Positions 36,407 to 45,887 of a stretch of DNA of 64,000 nt are shown here, piece after piece. The DNA is from Vibrio penaeicida. Its GTDB lineage: Bacteria > Pseudomonadota > Gammaproteobacteria > Enterobacterales > Vibrionaceae. The stretch's first letter is position 1. Every line of letters begins with the position of its first letter. The notes below the pieces were generated by a model. It did not search any database. It was not told the DNA's origin and worked only from the letters and a program-made list of their open reading frames with translations. The position numbers were made by a program, and so were the translations under genes. The stretch covers positions 1,798,001 through 1,862,000 of the forward strand of contig NZ_AP025145.1 in the NCBI RefSeq assembly GCF_019977755.1. Direction: 5' to 3'.

Positions 36407-37651
36407 CTAATATGCAATAGAACCAGAAACTGACCATACCGTTTGGTCGTAGCCATAACCTTCCCAACTCGATGTTTTATCTGTTTTTCTGACTCCAACG
36501 AAGAAATCCACTAATTCACTAAATTCATATCCAATATTCGCAGACCACTCAAAAGACTTATCATCTCTTAACACACCATTCTGGAATGCACCGGTATATT
36601 CTTGAGATTGAGCCACTACAATGGCTCTGGTGTATATCTGAGGTCGCCAATAGTGCTTCCAGCCGAGACTAAGATTCGTGTCTTTGACGTAGTCACCATC
36701 TTGATCTGGGTCTCTGGCAACCTGTTCGGTTTTAATGCTCCATGTAGAGTGATAAAAAGGATTCCAATCCACCCCTACTAACCAGCTCAAACCTGCAAAA
36801 TCTTCACGCTCCGCATCGATAAAGTCTTTATCTTGCAGACCAATTTTTGCATAACCTTTTATTTTCCCAGTGGGATCCCACTCTAAACCTACAAAATAGC
36901 TATTGGTATTGCTGTCCTGAGAAGGCACACCATTTGCGGTAAGAGCATACGTTTTCTTTGCAAACTCATACTCTAAAGTAGCTTTAGTATTAGCCAGCCA
37001 TTGATAAGAAAACTTCAACCCAGCGTAGCGATTGTCATAATCTCTAAAACGTGTGCTCCTGCCATCGTTCGAGCCACCAATATCCCGAAAATTCTTGTAC
37101 TCGATATCGCTGTAACCAATTTTGGTCTCTATTTGCCCTTTAGCTCCGTTTGCTCCGTAGGTATAGGTAGTCACGGCAGAACGTTGGCGGTAATCCAAAG
37201 GGCTATCGATGGCGGTTGAGGTTCCATCCCCTTCACTTAAGCCTGTACCACGGGCTTCATGAAGGTCGGCAATTCGAAAATCGGCACTTACAGCATGGCG
37301 AAGACCAAGCCTCAGTAGATTTTTGCTTTCAAATGTGTGATCTGTGAAATTATCTTTTGAGCTTGAGAAATAGCGACCATCACTCAGCCTGTATGACAAT
37401 ACAAATTCATGTTCGCGAGGTTGAAACCTCAAAGAAATGTTCGGGTCTAAGATCAGAAATGATGTAGATACTGCGTTTTTCGATTCAGACGCTCGCAACA
37501 AGTTGTCATTTTGTCCGAATTTCGCTTTAACTCCAGGCGCTATCTCAATCCCTGACTCCGTTACAAAAGGCTCTGCAGCTGAGGGGAGACTTTGGGCAAA
37601 AGCAATGACTCCCAACACCAAACAGAAAGACTTTTTTAAGGAATATTTCAT
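36407..37651 (-). CDS. outer-membrane beta-barrel of the exopolysaccharide system (VpsM-like)
   Basis: The product is about 414 aa, with a signal peptide (MKYSLKKSFCLVLGVIAFAQS then LPSAAE). After it come repeated amphipathic strands rich in aromatic and polar residues (FVLSYRLSDGRYF, AGLKFSYQWLANTKATLEYE, WSIKTEQVARD) and a last strand ending SVSGSIAY. This fits the BBP2-type/VpsM barrel found between the initiating transferase and the Wza-like gene in vps, cps and brp clusters. It probably forms the outer-membrane pore for a short Wza. The frame also allows an ATG two codons earlier at 37657; the difference is trivial. Confidence 0.82.
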   Translation of the reverse strand: MKYSLKKSFCLVLGVIAFAQSLPSAAEPFVTESGIEIAPGVKAKFGQNDNLLRASESKNAVSTSFLILDPNISLRFQPREHEFVLSYRLSDGRYFSSSKDNFTDHTFESKNLLRLGLRHAVSADFRIADLHEARGTGLSEGDGTSTAIDSPLDYRQRSAVTTYTYGANGAKGQIETKIGYSDIEYKNFRDIGGSNDGRSTRFRDYDNRYAGLKFSYQWLANTKATLEYEFAKKTYALTANGVPSQDSNTNSYFVGLEWDPTGKIKGYAKIGLQDKDFIDAEREDFAGLSWLVGVDWNPFYHSTWSIKTEQVARDPDQDGDYVKDTNLSLGWKHYWRPQIYTRAIVVAQSQEYTGAFQNGVLRDDKSFEWSANIGYEFSELVDFFVGVRKTDKTSSWEGYGYDQTVWSVSGSIAY

Positions 37652-37670
37652 CGTCATAAGGTACTCGGTT

Positions 37671-39077
37671 TTAGTAAGCCGCTTTGCCAGTGAACCCTTT
37701 AAATATAGTCAGAAATACGATCTTTAGATCCATTCCAAATGACCAGTTTTGGATATAGGCCAAATCGAACTCAACGCGTTTTTCCATTTTATCGATAGTA
37801 TCTGTTTCACCACGGTATCCATTTACTTGCGCCCAACCTGTAATACCCGGCTTAACTTTATGGCGTAACATATATCTATCAACAATTTGGCGAAATTCTT
37901 CATTGTGGCTGACAGCATGTGGGCGAGGTCCTACAATCGACATGGAACCTTGAAGGACATTGAAAAACTGAGGGAGTTCGTCAAGAGATGTTCGACGAAT
38001 AAATGCCCCAAAGCGCGTCACTCGTGGATCGTTTTTGGTCGCTTGTTTAACCACCGCACCATTATCCATCACTTTCATTGAGCGAAATTTCCACACTTTG
38101 ATTTTTCGACCATCCAACCCATATCGATCTTGCTTAAACAACACAGGCCCAGGAGAAGAAAGTTTCACACCCAATGCAACCGCGGCTAGCACAGGTGAAA
38201 TCATCAATAGAATGATGGAAGATAAAACGATGTCTTCCACACGTTTAATCCACGAAGAAAACCCATTAAACGGTGTATCGAAAACGCTTAAAGTGTGGAC
38301 GTCACCGATGTGGTGCCATCGGGAATGCAAAAGGTTATACGTGAAGAAATCAGGTACTAAATAAGTATTGGCAGTCGTATCAGAAAAACGTGCAAGGAAG
38401 TCTGAGATCCGTTTGTTCGCATGCAATGGCATTGCAATATAAACATGCTCAATCTCGCCATTTTTTGCACGTTCCAACGCTTTCTCTACATTACCCAATA
38501 TCTTATATGAGGTCGATTTCTGTAAGCGCTCTGCGTTTCGTTCATCGTAGAAACCATCCAAAACGACACCGTGTTGGTTGTTGCGTTCAATTTCACGCGC
38601 AAGCTTAAGACCATGCTCAGTAAAGCCGATAATGACCGCCCGACGTGTATTGAAGCCTTGTTTGCGCAGGTTCAATAACACAAATCGGTAAACACAACGC
38701 CAAAGCATTAATAAAATAGGAGCGACGACAAACCATGCACCAATAACAACACGTGAAAAATCTACGCCTGTTTTAGTAAAATAGCCAAGAGCAAGAAGAA
38801 TAACCGTAGCAACAAACCATGGAAGTAACGTAAGTTGGCACTGCTCTCGTAATGTGTTGGTTCGCCACGAGCGATATAGGTTGGCGCTTTCTGCACCCAA
38901 GAGGTAGGAAATAATTGCGATAACACCGATCAAGTTGTAGTCGCGATTGAATTCACCGACATATAAGAGGGTTAATACAAAAAGCGACCCACCAATAATT
39001 CCGATGTCGGCTAAACGAAATAAAAATGCAAATTCAGTTTCATAAGAGCGGATCAAGCCCTTTTTTTGCATATCCAT
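37671..39077 (-). CDS. undecaprenyl-phosphate glucose phosphotransferase (VpsL/WcaJ-like)
   Basis: The 468-aa protein has four N-terminal membrane helices (about 15-130), a CoA-binding-like middle (RRAVIIGFTEHGLKLAREIE), and the C-terminal polyprenyl-phosphate glycosyl-1-phosphate transferase domain. Its motifs are SSPGPVLFKQDRYGLDGRKI, KVWKFRSM, RRTSLDELPQFFNVLQG, SIVGPRPHAVSHNEEF and KPGITGWAQVNGYRGETD. It starts the repeat unit by moving glucose-1-phosphate from UDP-glucose (GalU product) to undecaprenyl phosphate. It is the first gene of the operon and would be the first target of regulation. Confidence 0.94.
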   Translation of the reverse strand: MDMQKKGLIRSYETEFAFLFRLADIGIIGGSLFVLTLLYVGEFNRDYNLIGVIAIISYLLGAESANLYRSWRTNTLREQCQLTLLPWFVATVILLALGYFTKTGVDFSRVVIGAWFVVAPILLMLWRCVYRFVLLNLRKQGFNTRRAVIIGFTEHGLKLAREIERNNQHGVVLDGFYDERNAERLQKSTSYKILGNVEKALERAKNGEIEHVYIAMPLHANKRISDFLARFSDTTANTYLVPDFFTYNLLHSRWHHIGDVHTLSVFDTPFNGFSSWIKRVEDIVLSSIILLMISPVLAAVALGVKLSSPGPVLFKQDRYGLDGRKIKVWKFRSMKVMDNGAVVKQATKNDPRVTRFGAFIRRTSLDELPQFFNVLQGSMSIVGPRPHAVSHNEEFRQIVDRYMLRHKVKPGITGWAQVNGYRGETDTIDKMEKRVEFDLAYIQNWSFGMDLKIVFLTIFKGFTGKAAY

Positions 39078-39377
39078 ATCTGACCGCTAGTTGTGTTGAT
39101 TTAAAGTACACAGAATTTGCGCACCCCTTTTCCATACGAAATACGACTTAACCAACGTGACAGCACAGATAATTATGCTTTGTTTGGTAAGTGTAATCGT
39201 AAAAGCCTAAAAGAGCTACGCGACTAGTTATTATGATTGTTAATTCGGTAGATAATTTATCGAAAAATTGAAATTATTTAAGTGGTTAAAAGAATGATTT
39301 TGTTAGGCACCAAAAGTAGTACTTCATTTCATCCTAATTTAGTGCCCAAACATCACCTGACTACAGTACCAACAAAA
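39078..39377 (-). promoter_or_regulatory. promoter region of the exopolysaccharide operon
   Basis: This AT-rich interval lies between the first EPS gene and the stop of the VpsT-like regulator gene. No gene fits inside. AGTAGTACT occurs at 39315-39323, a partial match to the AGTACTAG motif seen in front of the regulator and the RTX gene. No intrinsic terminator for the regulator is obvious, so some read-through into the operon is possible. Confidence 0.5.
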
Positions 39378-40025
39378 TTATAAGTGTTTTTTCGCCCAAG
39401 CCATTGCTTGAAGACGGTTTTTAACTTCTATTTTTTTAAAGATATTATATAAATGCGATTTGATCGTATGCTCACTTATGAATAACTTATCCGCAATTTC
39501 TATATTGGATTCCCCTGTTTTTAACGTTTCAAGGATTTCTATTTCTCTACGGGTCAAATCGACTTGAATGGCCTCATCTTCCATGTAGCTTGAGTCATTT
39601 TTTTGATAAAAGCTCAATAGCTGATTGATTACTTTTCGAGGTAACCAATTTTCACCTTGGGAAATTGAAAGCAATCCATTGCATACGCTTTCAAGATCAT
39701 CCCTTGTTCCAAAACACCCATGGAGCTTTTTCCATTTAACTAACTCTTTAAATTCAACATCTTGCTCACTATTAAGCAAAACGACAGCGGTAAGCCCCTC
39801 TGATTTGCCCAACGCCGAAGCGACCCAATCAATGTTATCCTTAACACTCAAATCCACAAGTGCAATAAACTCCTCTCCCATGAGCAGTTCGCTTTCTAAG
39901 CCATCATAATCTACTACTGTCACCAATAATGGGACGTGTGATTCAACATAACTTTTGAAATAGTTACTTTGAATGTTCTTGTTGGTAATGAATATTATAT
40001 TAGCTTTATTACTTGTGTTATCCAT
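39378..40025 (-). CDS. VpsT/CsgD-type LuxR-family regulator (WLPR motif)
   Basis: The 215-aa protein has an N-terminal receiver-like domain without the phospho-acceptor geometry (IALVDLSVKDNIDWV) and a C-terminal LuxR HTH (LTRREIEILETLKTGESNIE, then IADKLFISEHTIKSHLYNIF). Between them lies ENWLPRK, with W127-L-P-R130 at the place of the W[FLM][TS]R c-di-GMP motif of VpsT; proline replaces Thr/Ser. Related regulators (VpsT, CpsQ/CpsS, BrpT) bind c-di-GMP and switch on biofilm polysaccharide genes. It sits 300 bp upstream of the EPS operon in the same direction and is the prime candidate activator. I cannot decide which named orthologue it is. Confidence 0.87.
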   Translation of the reverse strand: MDNTSNKANIIFITNKNIQSNYFKSYVESHVPLLVTVVDYDGLESELLMGEEFIALVDLSVKDNIDWVASALGKSEGLTAVVLLNSEQDVEFKELVKWKKLHGCFGTRDDLESVCNGLLSISQGENWLPRKVINQLLSFYQKNDSSYMEDEAIQVDLTRREIEILETLKTGESNIEIADKLFISEHTIKSHLYNIFKKIEVKNRLQAMAWAKKHL

Positions 40026-40587
40026 ACTAATACCAGTTTCCCATCAGTCTATGTTAATGCCTTTTCTGTAGGAGTATCTCCGTACTCATTGTTTTCCAGC
40101 ATCATTCTTATCTAGTCAACCGACTTAATAAAGTAAGCAGAAACTTGAGAGTATACAATCGACAAGTGACTTTGCAAAAAAATCCATTCTATATATAACG
40201 CTTTATAACTGCTTTCTTACTATTGAGACGGTAAATACCCACTAAGAATCTTGTTGTATTTATAAAACTCGACTATTTACTTACACTTTCTAATACCTCA
40301 CTAAGTCTAGTACTAGAATATTAGTGCATTTTTGAAACCCCAGCCAAAAAGTACTAGTATTTCGCCCATGAAGAGACGGTACGATATTCCATGAACACAC
40401 TAACATTAAAATATCGTTAATATTTGAGGTTCCACACAAATTTAGTGCTATCCACATCGGTATATGAAATTTATTGTTGATATATTTCGTTTTTATTGAA
40501 TTTTATTTTCCCCAGAGTTATTGGCATCACAGACCAGTACGAGCTCCATGAACTACACTTAAGTTTTAAGCATTACGACTGGATATT
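40026..40587. promoter_or_regulatory. long divergent regulatory region
   Basis: These 562 AT-rich bases separate the VpsT-like gene (minus) from the thioesterase gene (plus) and hold no gene. Two AGTACTAG sites occur at 40309-40316 (within the palindrome CTAGTACTAG, 40307-40316) and 40350-40357, both 280 to 330 bases before the regulator start and both followed by an AT stretch. TTAGTGC occurs at 40321 and 40441. Long upstream regions are common for biofilm master regulators. Confidence 0.5.
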
Positions 40588-41070
40588 ATGAGCATCAGCC
40601 AACGAGAAATAACCCTGCGCTTTCTAGCAGAACCAACAGACGTCAACTTTGGCGGAAAAGTTCATGGTGGCGCCGTCATGAAGTGGATTGATTTGGCCGC
40701 ATATGCGTGTGCGGCAGGGTGGAGTGGAAAGTATTGCATTACCGCTTATGCGGGTGGTATCCGATTTGTTGCACCAATTCGAGTAGGTAACCTTGTCGAA
40801 GTCACAGCTAAGGTTATATACACAGGTCGTAGCTCAATGCACATTGCCCTTGATGTGCAAGCTGGTGACCCTAAATCCGCCTCCAAAATACTTACCACAC
40901 ACTGCATCGTCATTATGGTTGCTGTGGATGAAAATGGTCAACCTACTCAAGTACCTGAGTGGATACCTACTGACGTGAAAGATATTGAGCTTCGTGAATC
41001 TGCCATTCGGCTGATGGATATGAGGAAACAAATTGGTGCGGAGATGGAAGCACACGTTAAGGATAAGTAG
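40588..41070 (+). CDS. acyl-CoA thioesterase, hotdog fold (YciA/ACOT-like)
   Basis: The 160-aa protein carries the hotdog thioesterase core DVNFGGKVHGGAVMKWIDLA (catalytic Asp on the long helix), YAGGIRFVAPIRVGNLVEV, and TGRSSMHIALDVQ, with the C-terminal HCIVIMVAVDENG. It would hydrolyse acyl-CoA esters in the cytoplasm; chain-length preference is not readable. It stands alone, divergent from the VpsT-like regulator. A hairpin about 100 bases after the stop may end its transcript. Confidence 0.88.
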   Translation: MSISQREITLRFLAEPTDVNFGGKVHGGAVMKWIDLAAYACAAGWSGKYCITAYAGGIRFVAPIRVGNLVEVTAKVIYTGRSSMHIALDVQAGDPKSASKILTTHCIVIMVAVDENGQPTQVPEWIPTDVKDIELRESAIRLMDMRKQIGAEMEAHVKDK

Positions 41071-41166
41071 TATTTTCATTTTCGGCTCATATTTAAAAAT
41101 AGCATCTCGTGTAAATGGCTTCTTAATTATTTTAATGTGAATGTGATCCAAATTTTAGTTTATCCA

Positions 41167-41190
41167 AATAAGCTCAACACTGAGCTTATT
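41167..41190. terminator. hairpin downstream of the thioesterase gene
   Basis: AATAAGCTCA (41167-41176) pairs perfectly with TGAGCTTATT (41181-41190) around ACAC, about 97 bases past the thioesterase stop. There is no U-run directly after it on the plus strand, so it may be a weak terminator or an RNA-end stabiliser. Confidence 0.45.
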
Positions 41191-41367
41191 CAAACCTTTC
41201 CTTAGGATCACCTTTTCTTATGCCTTACTCCGCCTCTAAAGAGCTCGGAAAGAGTGGCTACGCCATATTCTTTTCTTATTGAAGCTCCTGTCATCAATGT
41301 TTCATCTTTCTTTGTTCTAATGCTCTCGCACTATCATCATTCGGTTTGGCGCACAGTAAATTGAGCA

Positions 41368-41619
41368 ATGATTAAATTAAGTGAAGAAACAATCAAAGAT
41401 TTGAAATCTGTGGAGTACCAATGGGTTCGCACACTTTATGCTGAAGGTTATCAGCCCTTTGAAATCAATCACTACATCCAGGCTTGTTTTGGTGGAGATG
41501 ATGTTTTTGCGGATTTATTTAGACGAGTAGCCCTTGATCAGGAGAGCATCTACGTATTAATGCGGCACTTAGGATGGGCTCCTTCCAATCGCGAATACTT
41601 GTATGGCAAAGCGTTTTGA
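41368..41619 (+). CDS. hypothetical protein, 83 aa
   Basis: No family is recognised. The product is soluble and mostly helical (KLSEETIKDLKSVEYQWVRT, QPFEINHYIQACFGG, ADLFRRVALDQESIYVLMRH), ending in LGWAPSNREYLYGKAF. The composition is that of a real gene and no other frame covers it. The ATG is the second codon-like start after GAGCA, a weak ribosome site. It lies alone between the thioesterase and the maltose operon with no clear partner. Confidence 0.6.
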   Translation: MIKLSEETIKDLKSVEYQWVRTLYAEGYQPFEINHYIQACFGGDDVFADLFRRVALDQESIYVLMRHLGWAPSNREYLYGKAF

Positions 41620-42109
41620 GCTGCCTAAAACGTTAGTGATAATCACTACGCTCAATTTAAATTTACAATTTTCTCATTAATTAGATTGAACTGCCCCGCA
41701 ATTTCTTTGATAAGTTAGTTAGTAACTTTCGAATGGGCTTTGCACTCAAACAAATCCTGTTATATTGATTCAATCTCTCATTATTCCTAATTAATGTTAG
41801 ATCCTTACTATAAAATATAGAACACAACATGGATTTATAAATACTTTCATAAAGCCACGAGAAGAAGTTTGAGCGTTTTTTCTGTTTTCTTTTGCTGTGC
41901 TATATAAAGTTTTTGCAATAAAAAGCCCAAGCTCAGAGCTCGGGCTATCGTTACAAAAACTGTTAGACAAATATGTAAGGAACTCAGCTAACAGCCAGCT
42001 ATGCGTAACCAAGTAATTTGCAGCGTACTTAAATCAACTGATCAGCGGCCAAACCAATACGTTGATAGTACACAGATTATTATATTCGTGAATAATTCAC
42101 GAACTCCTA
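41620..42109. other. intergenic region downstream of malG
   Basis: These 490 bases hold no convincing gene. A minus-strand frame at 41797-42012 crosses a terminator hairpin and is rejected. The main content is the terminator at 41919-41946 for the malEFG transcript, plus AT-rich DNA after the 83-aa gene. Confidence 0.5.
41919..41946 (-). terminator. intrinsic terminator of malEFG
   Basis: On the minus strand the sequence reads AGCCCGAGCTC, TGA, GCTTGGGCT, then TTTTTAT. The near-perfect stem followed by a U-run is a typical rho-independent terminator. It lies about 165 bases past the malG stop and nothing else on the minus strand is between, so it most likely ends the maltose-transport transcript. 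Confidence 0.75.
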
Positions 42110-43000
42110 TTATCCTTTAACTCCTCCCGCTGTCAATCCTCCAATAAGCCATCTTTGCGCCAGTAAGAACACGATAGTTATCGGAATAGCAGATAAAACC
42201 GCCGCAGCAGCGAAATCTCCCCATAGATAATTTTGTGGGTATAAGTACTGTTGCATACCAACAGCTAAAGTATAGGTATCAACATCAGAAAGTAGCAAGG
42301 ATGCGACAGGAACTTCTGTAATTGCCGCTATGAATGCCAAAATAAATACAACGGCAAGAATAGGCACAGAAAGGGGCAGTAAAACCAATCTGAAAGCTTG
42401 CCATGGTGTCGCACCATCTAAGGCTGCTGCTTCTTCCAGTGATGAGTCAATTGTTTCGAAATAGCCTTTAATCGTCCAAACATGCAAGGTAATACCGCCC
42501 AGATAGGAAAAAATTAGCCCACCATGCGTATTTAGACCCACAAATGGAATGTACTGCCCTAACCTATCAAACAAGGCATACAATGCCACCAGAGCCAGTA
42601 CAGCAGGAAACATCTGAAAGATCATCATTGCTTTCAATAAGGTTGTTTTCCCACCAAATCTTAGCCTTGCAAACGCATAAGCAGATGTCGTCGACAACGC
42701 CACAATAAGCACCGAGCTGATTGCGGCCACCTTAACTGAATTCCATAGCCACAATAAAACAGGGAATGGAGGCGGCGTCACAGAGCCATCAGCATGAGTA
42801 ACTGTAAACCCAAGCGCCAACTTCCAATGCTCTAGAGATGGGCTTGAAGGAATGATTTCCCCCGTTGCAAAATTGCCTTCTCGTAAAGAGATCGCAATAA
42901 CCATAACTAATGGAAATAAAATCAACACCAGAAAAAACCAAAGCGCAATATGCGTTGCCCAAACTCTGTATTTCAGCGATTGTCCTTGTACCATTGGCAT
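42110..43000 (-). CDS. malG: maltose/maltodextrin ABC transporter permease MalG
   Basis: From the ATG at 43000 the product is 296 aa, the same length as E. coli MalG, and begins [12 protein letters not shown] like the E. coli MAMVQPKSQKAR. Six membrane helices are visible, and the EAA loop ([20 protein letters not shown]) that contacts MalK is intact. The end GLTAGGVKG is that of MalG. The frame is open for 20 more codons to 43060, but those overlap malF and are unlikely to be translated. With MalF it forms the channel of the maltose importer. Confidence 0.96.
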   Translation of the reverse strand: MPMVQGQSLKYRVWATHIALWFFLVLILFPLVMVIAISLREGNFATGEIIPSSPSLEHWKLALGFTVTHADGSVTPPPFPVLLWLWNSVKVAAISSVLIVALSTTSAYAFARLRFGGKTTLLKAMMIFQMFPAVLALVALYALFDRLGQYIPFVGLNTHGGLIFSYLGGITLHVWTIKGYFETIDSSLEEAAALDGATPWQAFRLVLLPLSVPILAVVFILAFIAAITEVPVASLLLSDVDTYTLAVGMQQYLYPQNYLWGDFAAAAVLSAIPITIVFLLAQRWLIGGLTAGGVKG

Positions 43001-43010
43001 AATTCTACTC

Positions 43011-44582
43011 CTAACGCTCAGACAGTTTGGTAAATTTAAGATTAAGGAGAGCCAGCCCACCCACTAGTAAGAAAATCAGCGTTGCTATTGCACTGGCAAG
43101 ACCAAAGTCTTGTCCGCCAGAGCCTTCAAACGCGATTCGGTAGGTATAGCTCACTAACAAGTCGGTATAACCCGCGGGCTCCGATGTTCCGATACGGTTT
43201 GGTCCACCTTCTGTGAGCAACATGATCATAACGAAGTTATTAAAATTGAATGCAAAAGTCGCAATGAGTAACGGTGTTAGTGGTCGCATCATCAGCGGCA
43301 GCGTTATGTGGACGAAGTTTTTTATGGGACCAGCACCATCAATAGCAGAGGCCTCATACAAATCATTAGGAATCGCTTTTAATAGCCCCATGCATAAAAT
43401 CATCATATACGGGAAGCCCAACCATGTGTTTACAACTAGCACCATGGTTTTGGCTAAAATGGGATCGGAGAACCAAGTCGGGCTGATCCCAAAAAGTGCA
43501 TTCAACACCATGTTTATCTCACCGAAGCTTTGGTTAAATAACCCTTTAAAGATGAGGATAGAAATGAAAGACGGGACCGCATAAGGAAGGATCAGCATAA
43601 CTCTGTAAACGGCTCTCCCCCTTAATGCCTCCCACTGAACAACGCTCGCTAATATCAAGCCAATAAACAGGGTGAACACCACCGTACAAACCGAAAACAC
43701 TATCGTCCATATGAAGATATTGATGAACGGTTCTTTGATTCCCTCATCTTTCCAAACACGTTCAAAGTTGTCGGTTCCTATGTTCACAACATATCCTGGA
43801 GAAATGGGGTCGCCTTGAAACTTGCCGTTTGAAAACGCTTGATAGTAGCCAATGTCGTCGTTGGGCTTAAATATTTGTTGGGTTTCTTGGTTAACCAGTG
43901 TTCGCCTGTCTTCAAGCAGATGATACTTAGGCCGAACGGAACCAAATTTCCTCAATCCGTTCATTGTCACTTCGTCACCATTTGGCAGCGCGAGACTGAG
44001 TGTAGAGAGTGTCTTACGGTGCTTTATGACGGTTTTCATTTTTTCTTTGCTACCTATAGGGTTAGCAACAGAAGACATTGGGATTGTGGTCGATGTTATG
44101 TTGTCAAACTCAATGACTGGAGATACCGCCCACTTCCCCGACTGATTAATAAATATCCGGAAACCGTTCTCAGAGCTGTGCAGTTGAAACGGGTAGTTCT
44201 CTCCGCTTTGAAAAGTTTGACCAAGCAGAACAGACTGAGCTCGTTCGAATGAAAGTTGGTTCTTTGCACTGTAATTCGTCAATGCTAAACCAACGGTATA
44301 AACCAACGGAAACACGACAAACAAAATCATCCCCGCAATGCCTGGGTAGATATATCGATGCGCGTAGGTTTTCTTACTACCAAAGATTGCGACGGCAAGC
44401 GCGGTTAACACAACTGTGAGTATCGCAAAAGCAAACTCACCTTGAGCATACATTAGAATACTAACGTAACCGTTAACCAAAGAAATCCCTCCCAACACCA
44501 ACCATTTGATGATAAGTCGTGCTGAGAATGAAGGTGAGGATACCGTTTCGCTTAACGATTCAGTATTAGAAAATGACGGCAT
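43011..44582 (-). CDS. malF: maltose/maltodextrin ABC transporter permease MalF
   Basis: From the ATG at 44582 the product is about 523 aa (E. coli 514). It has the N-terminal membrane helices, the large periplasmic P2 loop between helices 3 and 4 (about 110-300, which contacts MalE), and the cytoplasmic EAA loop [20 protein letters not shown]. The end is [19 protein letters not shown]. The frame extends to a TTG at 44666, but the longer N-terminus (MRARDLICATLPIQWCEF) looks non-coding. It lies 10 bp before malG, and 123 bp after malE with a hairpin in between. Confidence 0.94.
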   Translation of the reverse strand: MPSFSNTESLSETVSSPSFSARLIIKWLVLGGISLVNGYVSILMYAQGEFAFAILTVVLTALAVAIFGSKKTYAHRYIYPGIAGMILFVVFPLVYTVGLALTNYSAKNQLSFERAQSVLLGQTFQSGENYPFQLHSSENGFRIFINQSGKWAVSPVIEFDNITSTTIPMSSVANPIGSKEKMKTVIKHRKTLSTLSLALPNGDEVTMNGLRKFGSVRPKYHLLEDRRTLVNQETQQIFKPNDDIGYYQAFSNGKFQGDPISPGYVVNIGTDNFERVWKDEGIKEPFINIFIWTIVFSVCTVVFTLFIGLILASVVQWEALRGRAVYRVMLILPYAVPSFISILIFKGLFNQSFGEINMVLNALFGISPTWFSDPILAKTMVLVVNTWLGFPYMMILCMGLLKAIPNDLYEASAIDGAGPIKNFVHITLPLMMRPLTPLLIATFAFNFNNFVMIMLLTEGGPNRIGTSEPAGYTDLLVSYTYRIAFEGSGGQDFGLASAIATLIFLLVGGLALLNLKFTKLSER

Positions 44583-44617
44583 ATAAAGACTCGCAATGCA
44601 GCAAAGAAAAATGAATT

Positions 44618-44644
44618 CGCACCACTGAATAGGTAAAGTGGCGC
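44618..44644 (-). promoter_or_regulatory. imperfect hairpin between malE and malF
   Basis: CGCACCACT (44618-44626) can pair with AGTGGCGC (44637-44644) with one A-C mismatch. It sits in the malE-malF gap. In E. coli a repeated hairpin in the same gap protects malE mRNA so that the binding protein is made in excess; this one may do the same job, but the sequence is not REP and the stem is short. Confidence 0.4.
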
Positions 44645-44705
44645 AAATAAGATCACGGGCGCGCAATAACAGAAAGTAACCTGAGATTTAGAGCAATCTG
44701 TCTGG

Positions 44706-45887
44706 TTATTTAGTCATTTGCTTTTCAGCGTCGTTTAACGCGGCTTCTACCCCCTGACGACCATCGACAATGTTAATGACGGCATTTTTTGCCGAGCTCC
44801 AGAAAGCATTCATTTGAGGAATATTAGGCATCACTTCCCCATTTTGCGCATTGATCATCGTCGCTGCTATCCGCGTGTCTTTCGCAATCTCTTGTTGGAA
44901 GGTGTTTAATGCGACAGCCCCCAAAGGCTTGTCGTCATTGATGGTGCGCAAGCCTTCGTTTGTCAGTAAGTAGCTTTCAATAAACTCAACCGCCAAATCC
45001 TTGTTTGGAGAAACCGTGCTAATGCCTGCGGTTAATACACCGACAAACGGCTTGGATGGCTGACCATTGAACTTCGGAAGTGTCGCTACCCCGTAATTAA
45101 TGCCCGATTTCTCTATATTTCCCCAAGCCCAAGGTCCATTAATTGTCATCGCAACGTTGCCTTTGTTGAACTCAGACTCCGACACCGAATAATCCATATC
45201 TGGAGAAATTACACCTTTATCAGCCAGTGATTTAACGAAATTCATTGCAGCCGCGACACCTTCTTTATTGATGCCAGCGTCTTTTACGTCGTAGCCACCT
45301 ACTTTACTCTTAAATGCATAACCACCATCCGCAGCCATGAGTGGCCATGTGAAATACGGTTCTTTTAGGTTCCACATAATGGCTGATTTTCCGTCTTTCT
45401 TTAGTTTTGCATTGAGTGCTTCCATCTCTTCCCAGTTTTGCGGAGGGTTCGGCACTAAGTCTTTGTTGTAAATAAGAGATAAAGATTCAACAGCGACGGG
45501 GTAACCAATGAATTTGCCTTTATAGGTCACTGCGTCCCATGCAAAATCGACAATGCCTTCTTTGATTTCCTTGGAAGGGTTCACTTCAACTAATAAACCC
45601 GATTCTGCGTAGCCACCAAAACGGTCGTGTGCCCAAAAAACAATATCGGGTCCATCTCCAGTAGATGCGGTTTGTGGAAACTTGTCTTGCAAAGAATCGG
45701 GGTGCGCTACCGTCACCTTGATACCAGTGTCCTCTTCAAACTGCTTGCCCACTTGGGCTAACCCGTTATAGCCCTTATCACCGTTAATCCAAATCGTTAA
45801 CTGCCCTTCTTCAATGGCCGCATTTGCAGCGAAAGATCCAAGAGACGCTAGGGTGCAAAGCGCAAATGCACGTACTGGAGCATTCAT
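44706..45887 (-). CDS. malE: periplasmic maltose/maltodextrin-binding protein MalE
   Basis: From the ATG at 45887 the product is 393 aa with a signal peptide ([20 protein letters not shown], cleavage near residue 23). The mature protein begins like MalE ([20 protein letters not shown], then [39 protein letters not shown]). The AAAGGATAAC ahead of this ATG fits; the frame goes on upstream to 45956 without a signal sequence, so that start is rejected. It delivers maltose to MalFGK2. It is the first gene of malEFG and diverges from malK. Confidence 0.96.
   Translation of the reverse strand: MNAPVRAFALCTLASLGSFAANAAIEEGQLTIWINGDKGYNGLAQVGKQFEEDTGIKVTVAHPDSLQDKFPQTASTGDGPDIVFWAHDRFGGYAESGLLVEVNPSKEIKEGIVDFAWDAVTYKGKFIGYPVAVESLSLIYNKDLVPNPPQNWEEMEALNAKLKKDGKSAIMWNLKEPYFTWPLMAADGGYAFKSKVGGYDVKDAGINKEGVAAAMNFVKSLADKGVISPDMDYSVSESEFNKGNVAMTINGPWAWGNIEKSGINYGVATLPKFNGQPSKPFVGVLTAGISTVSPNKDLAVEFIESYLLTNEGLRTINDDKPLGAVALNTFQQEIAKDTRIAATMINAQNGEVMPNIPQMNAFWSSAKNAVINIVDGRQGVEAALNDAEKQMTK

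Noticed and set aside
41797..42012. 71-aa minus-strand frame after malG
   Set aside because: It spans the intrinsic terminator at 41919-41946 and has no ribosome site.
43839..44252. 137-aa plus-strand frame
   Set aside because: Antisense to the periplasmic loop region of malF.
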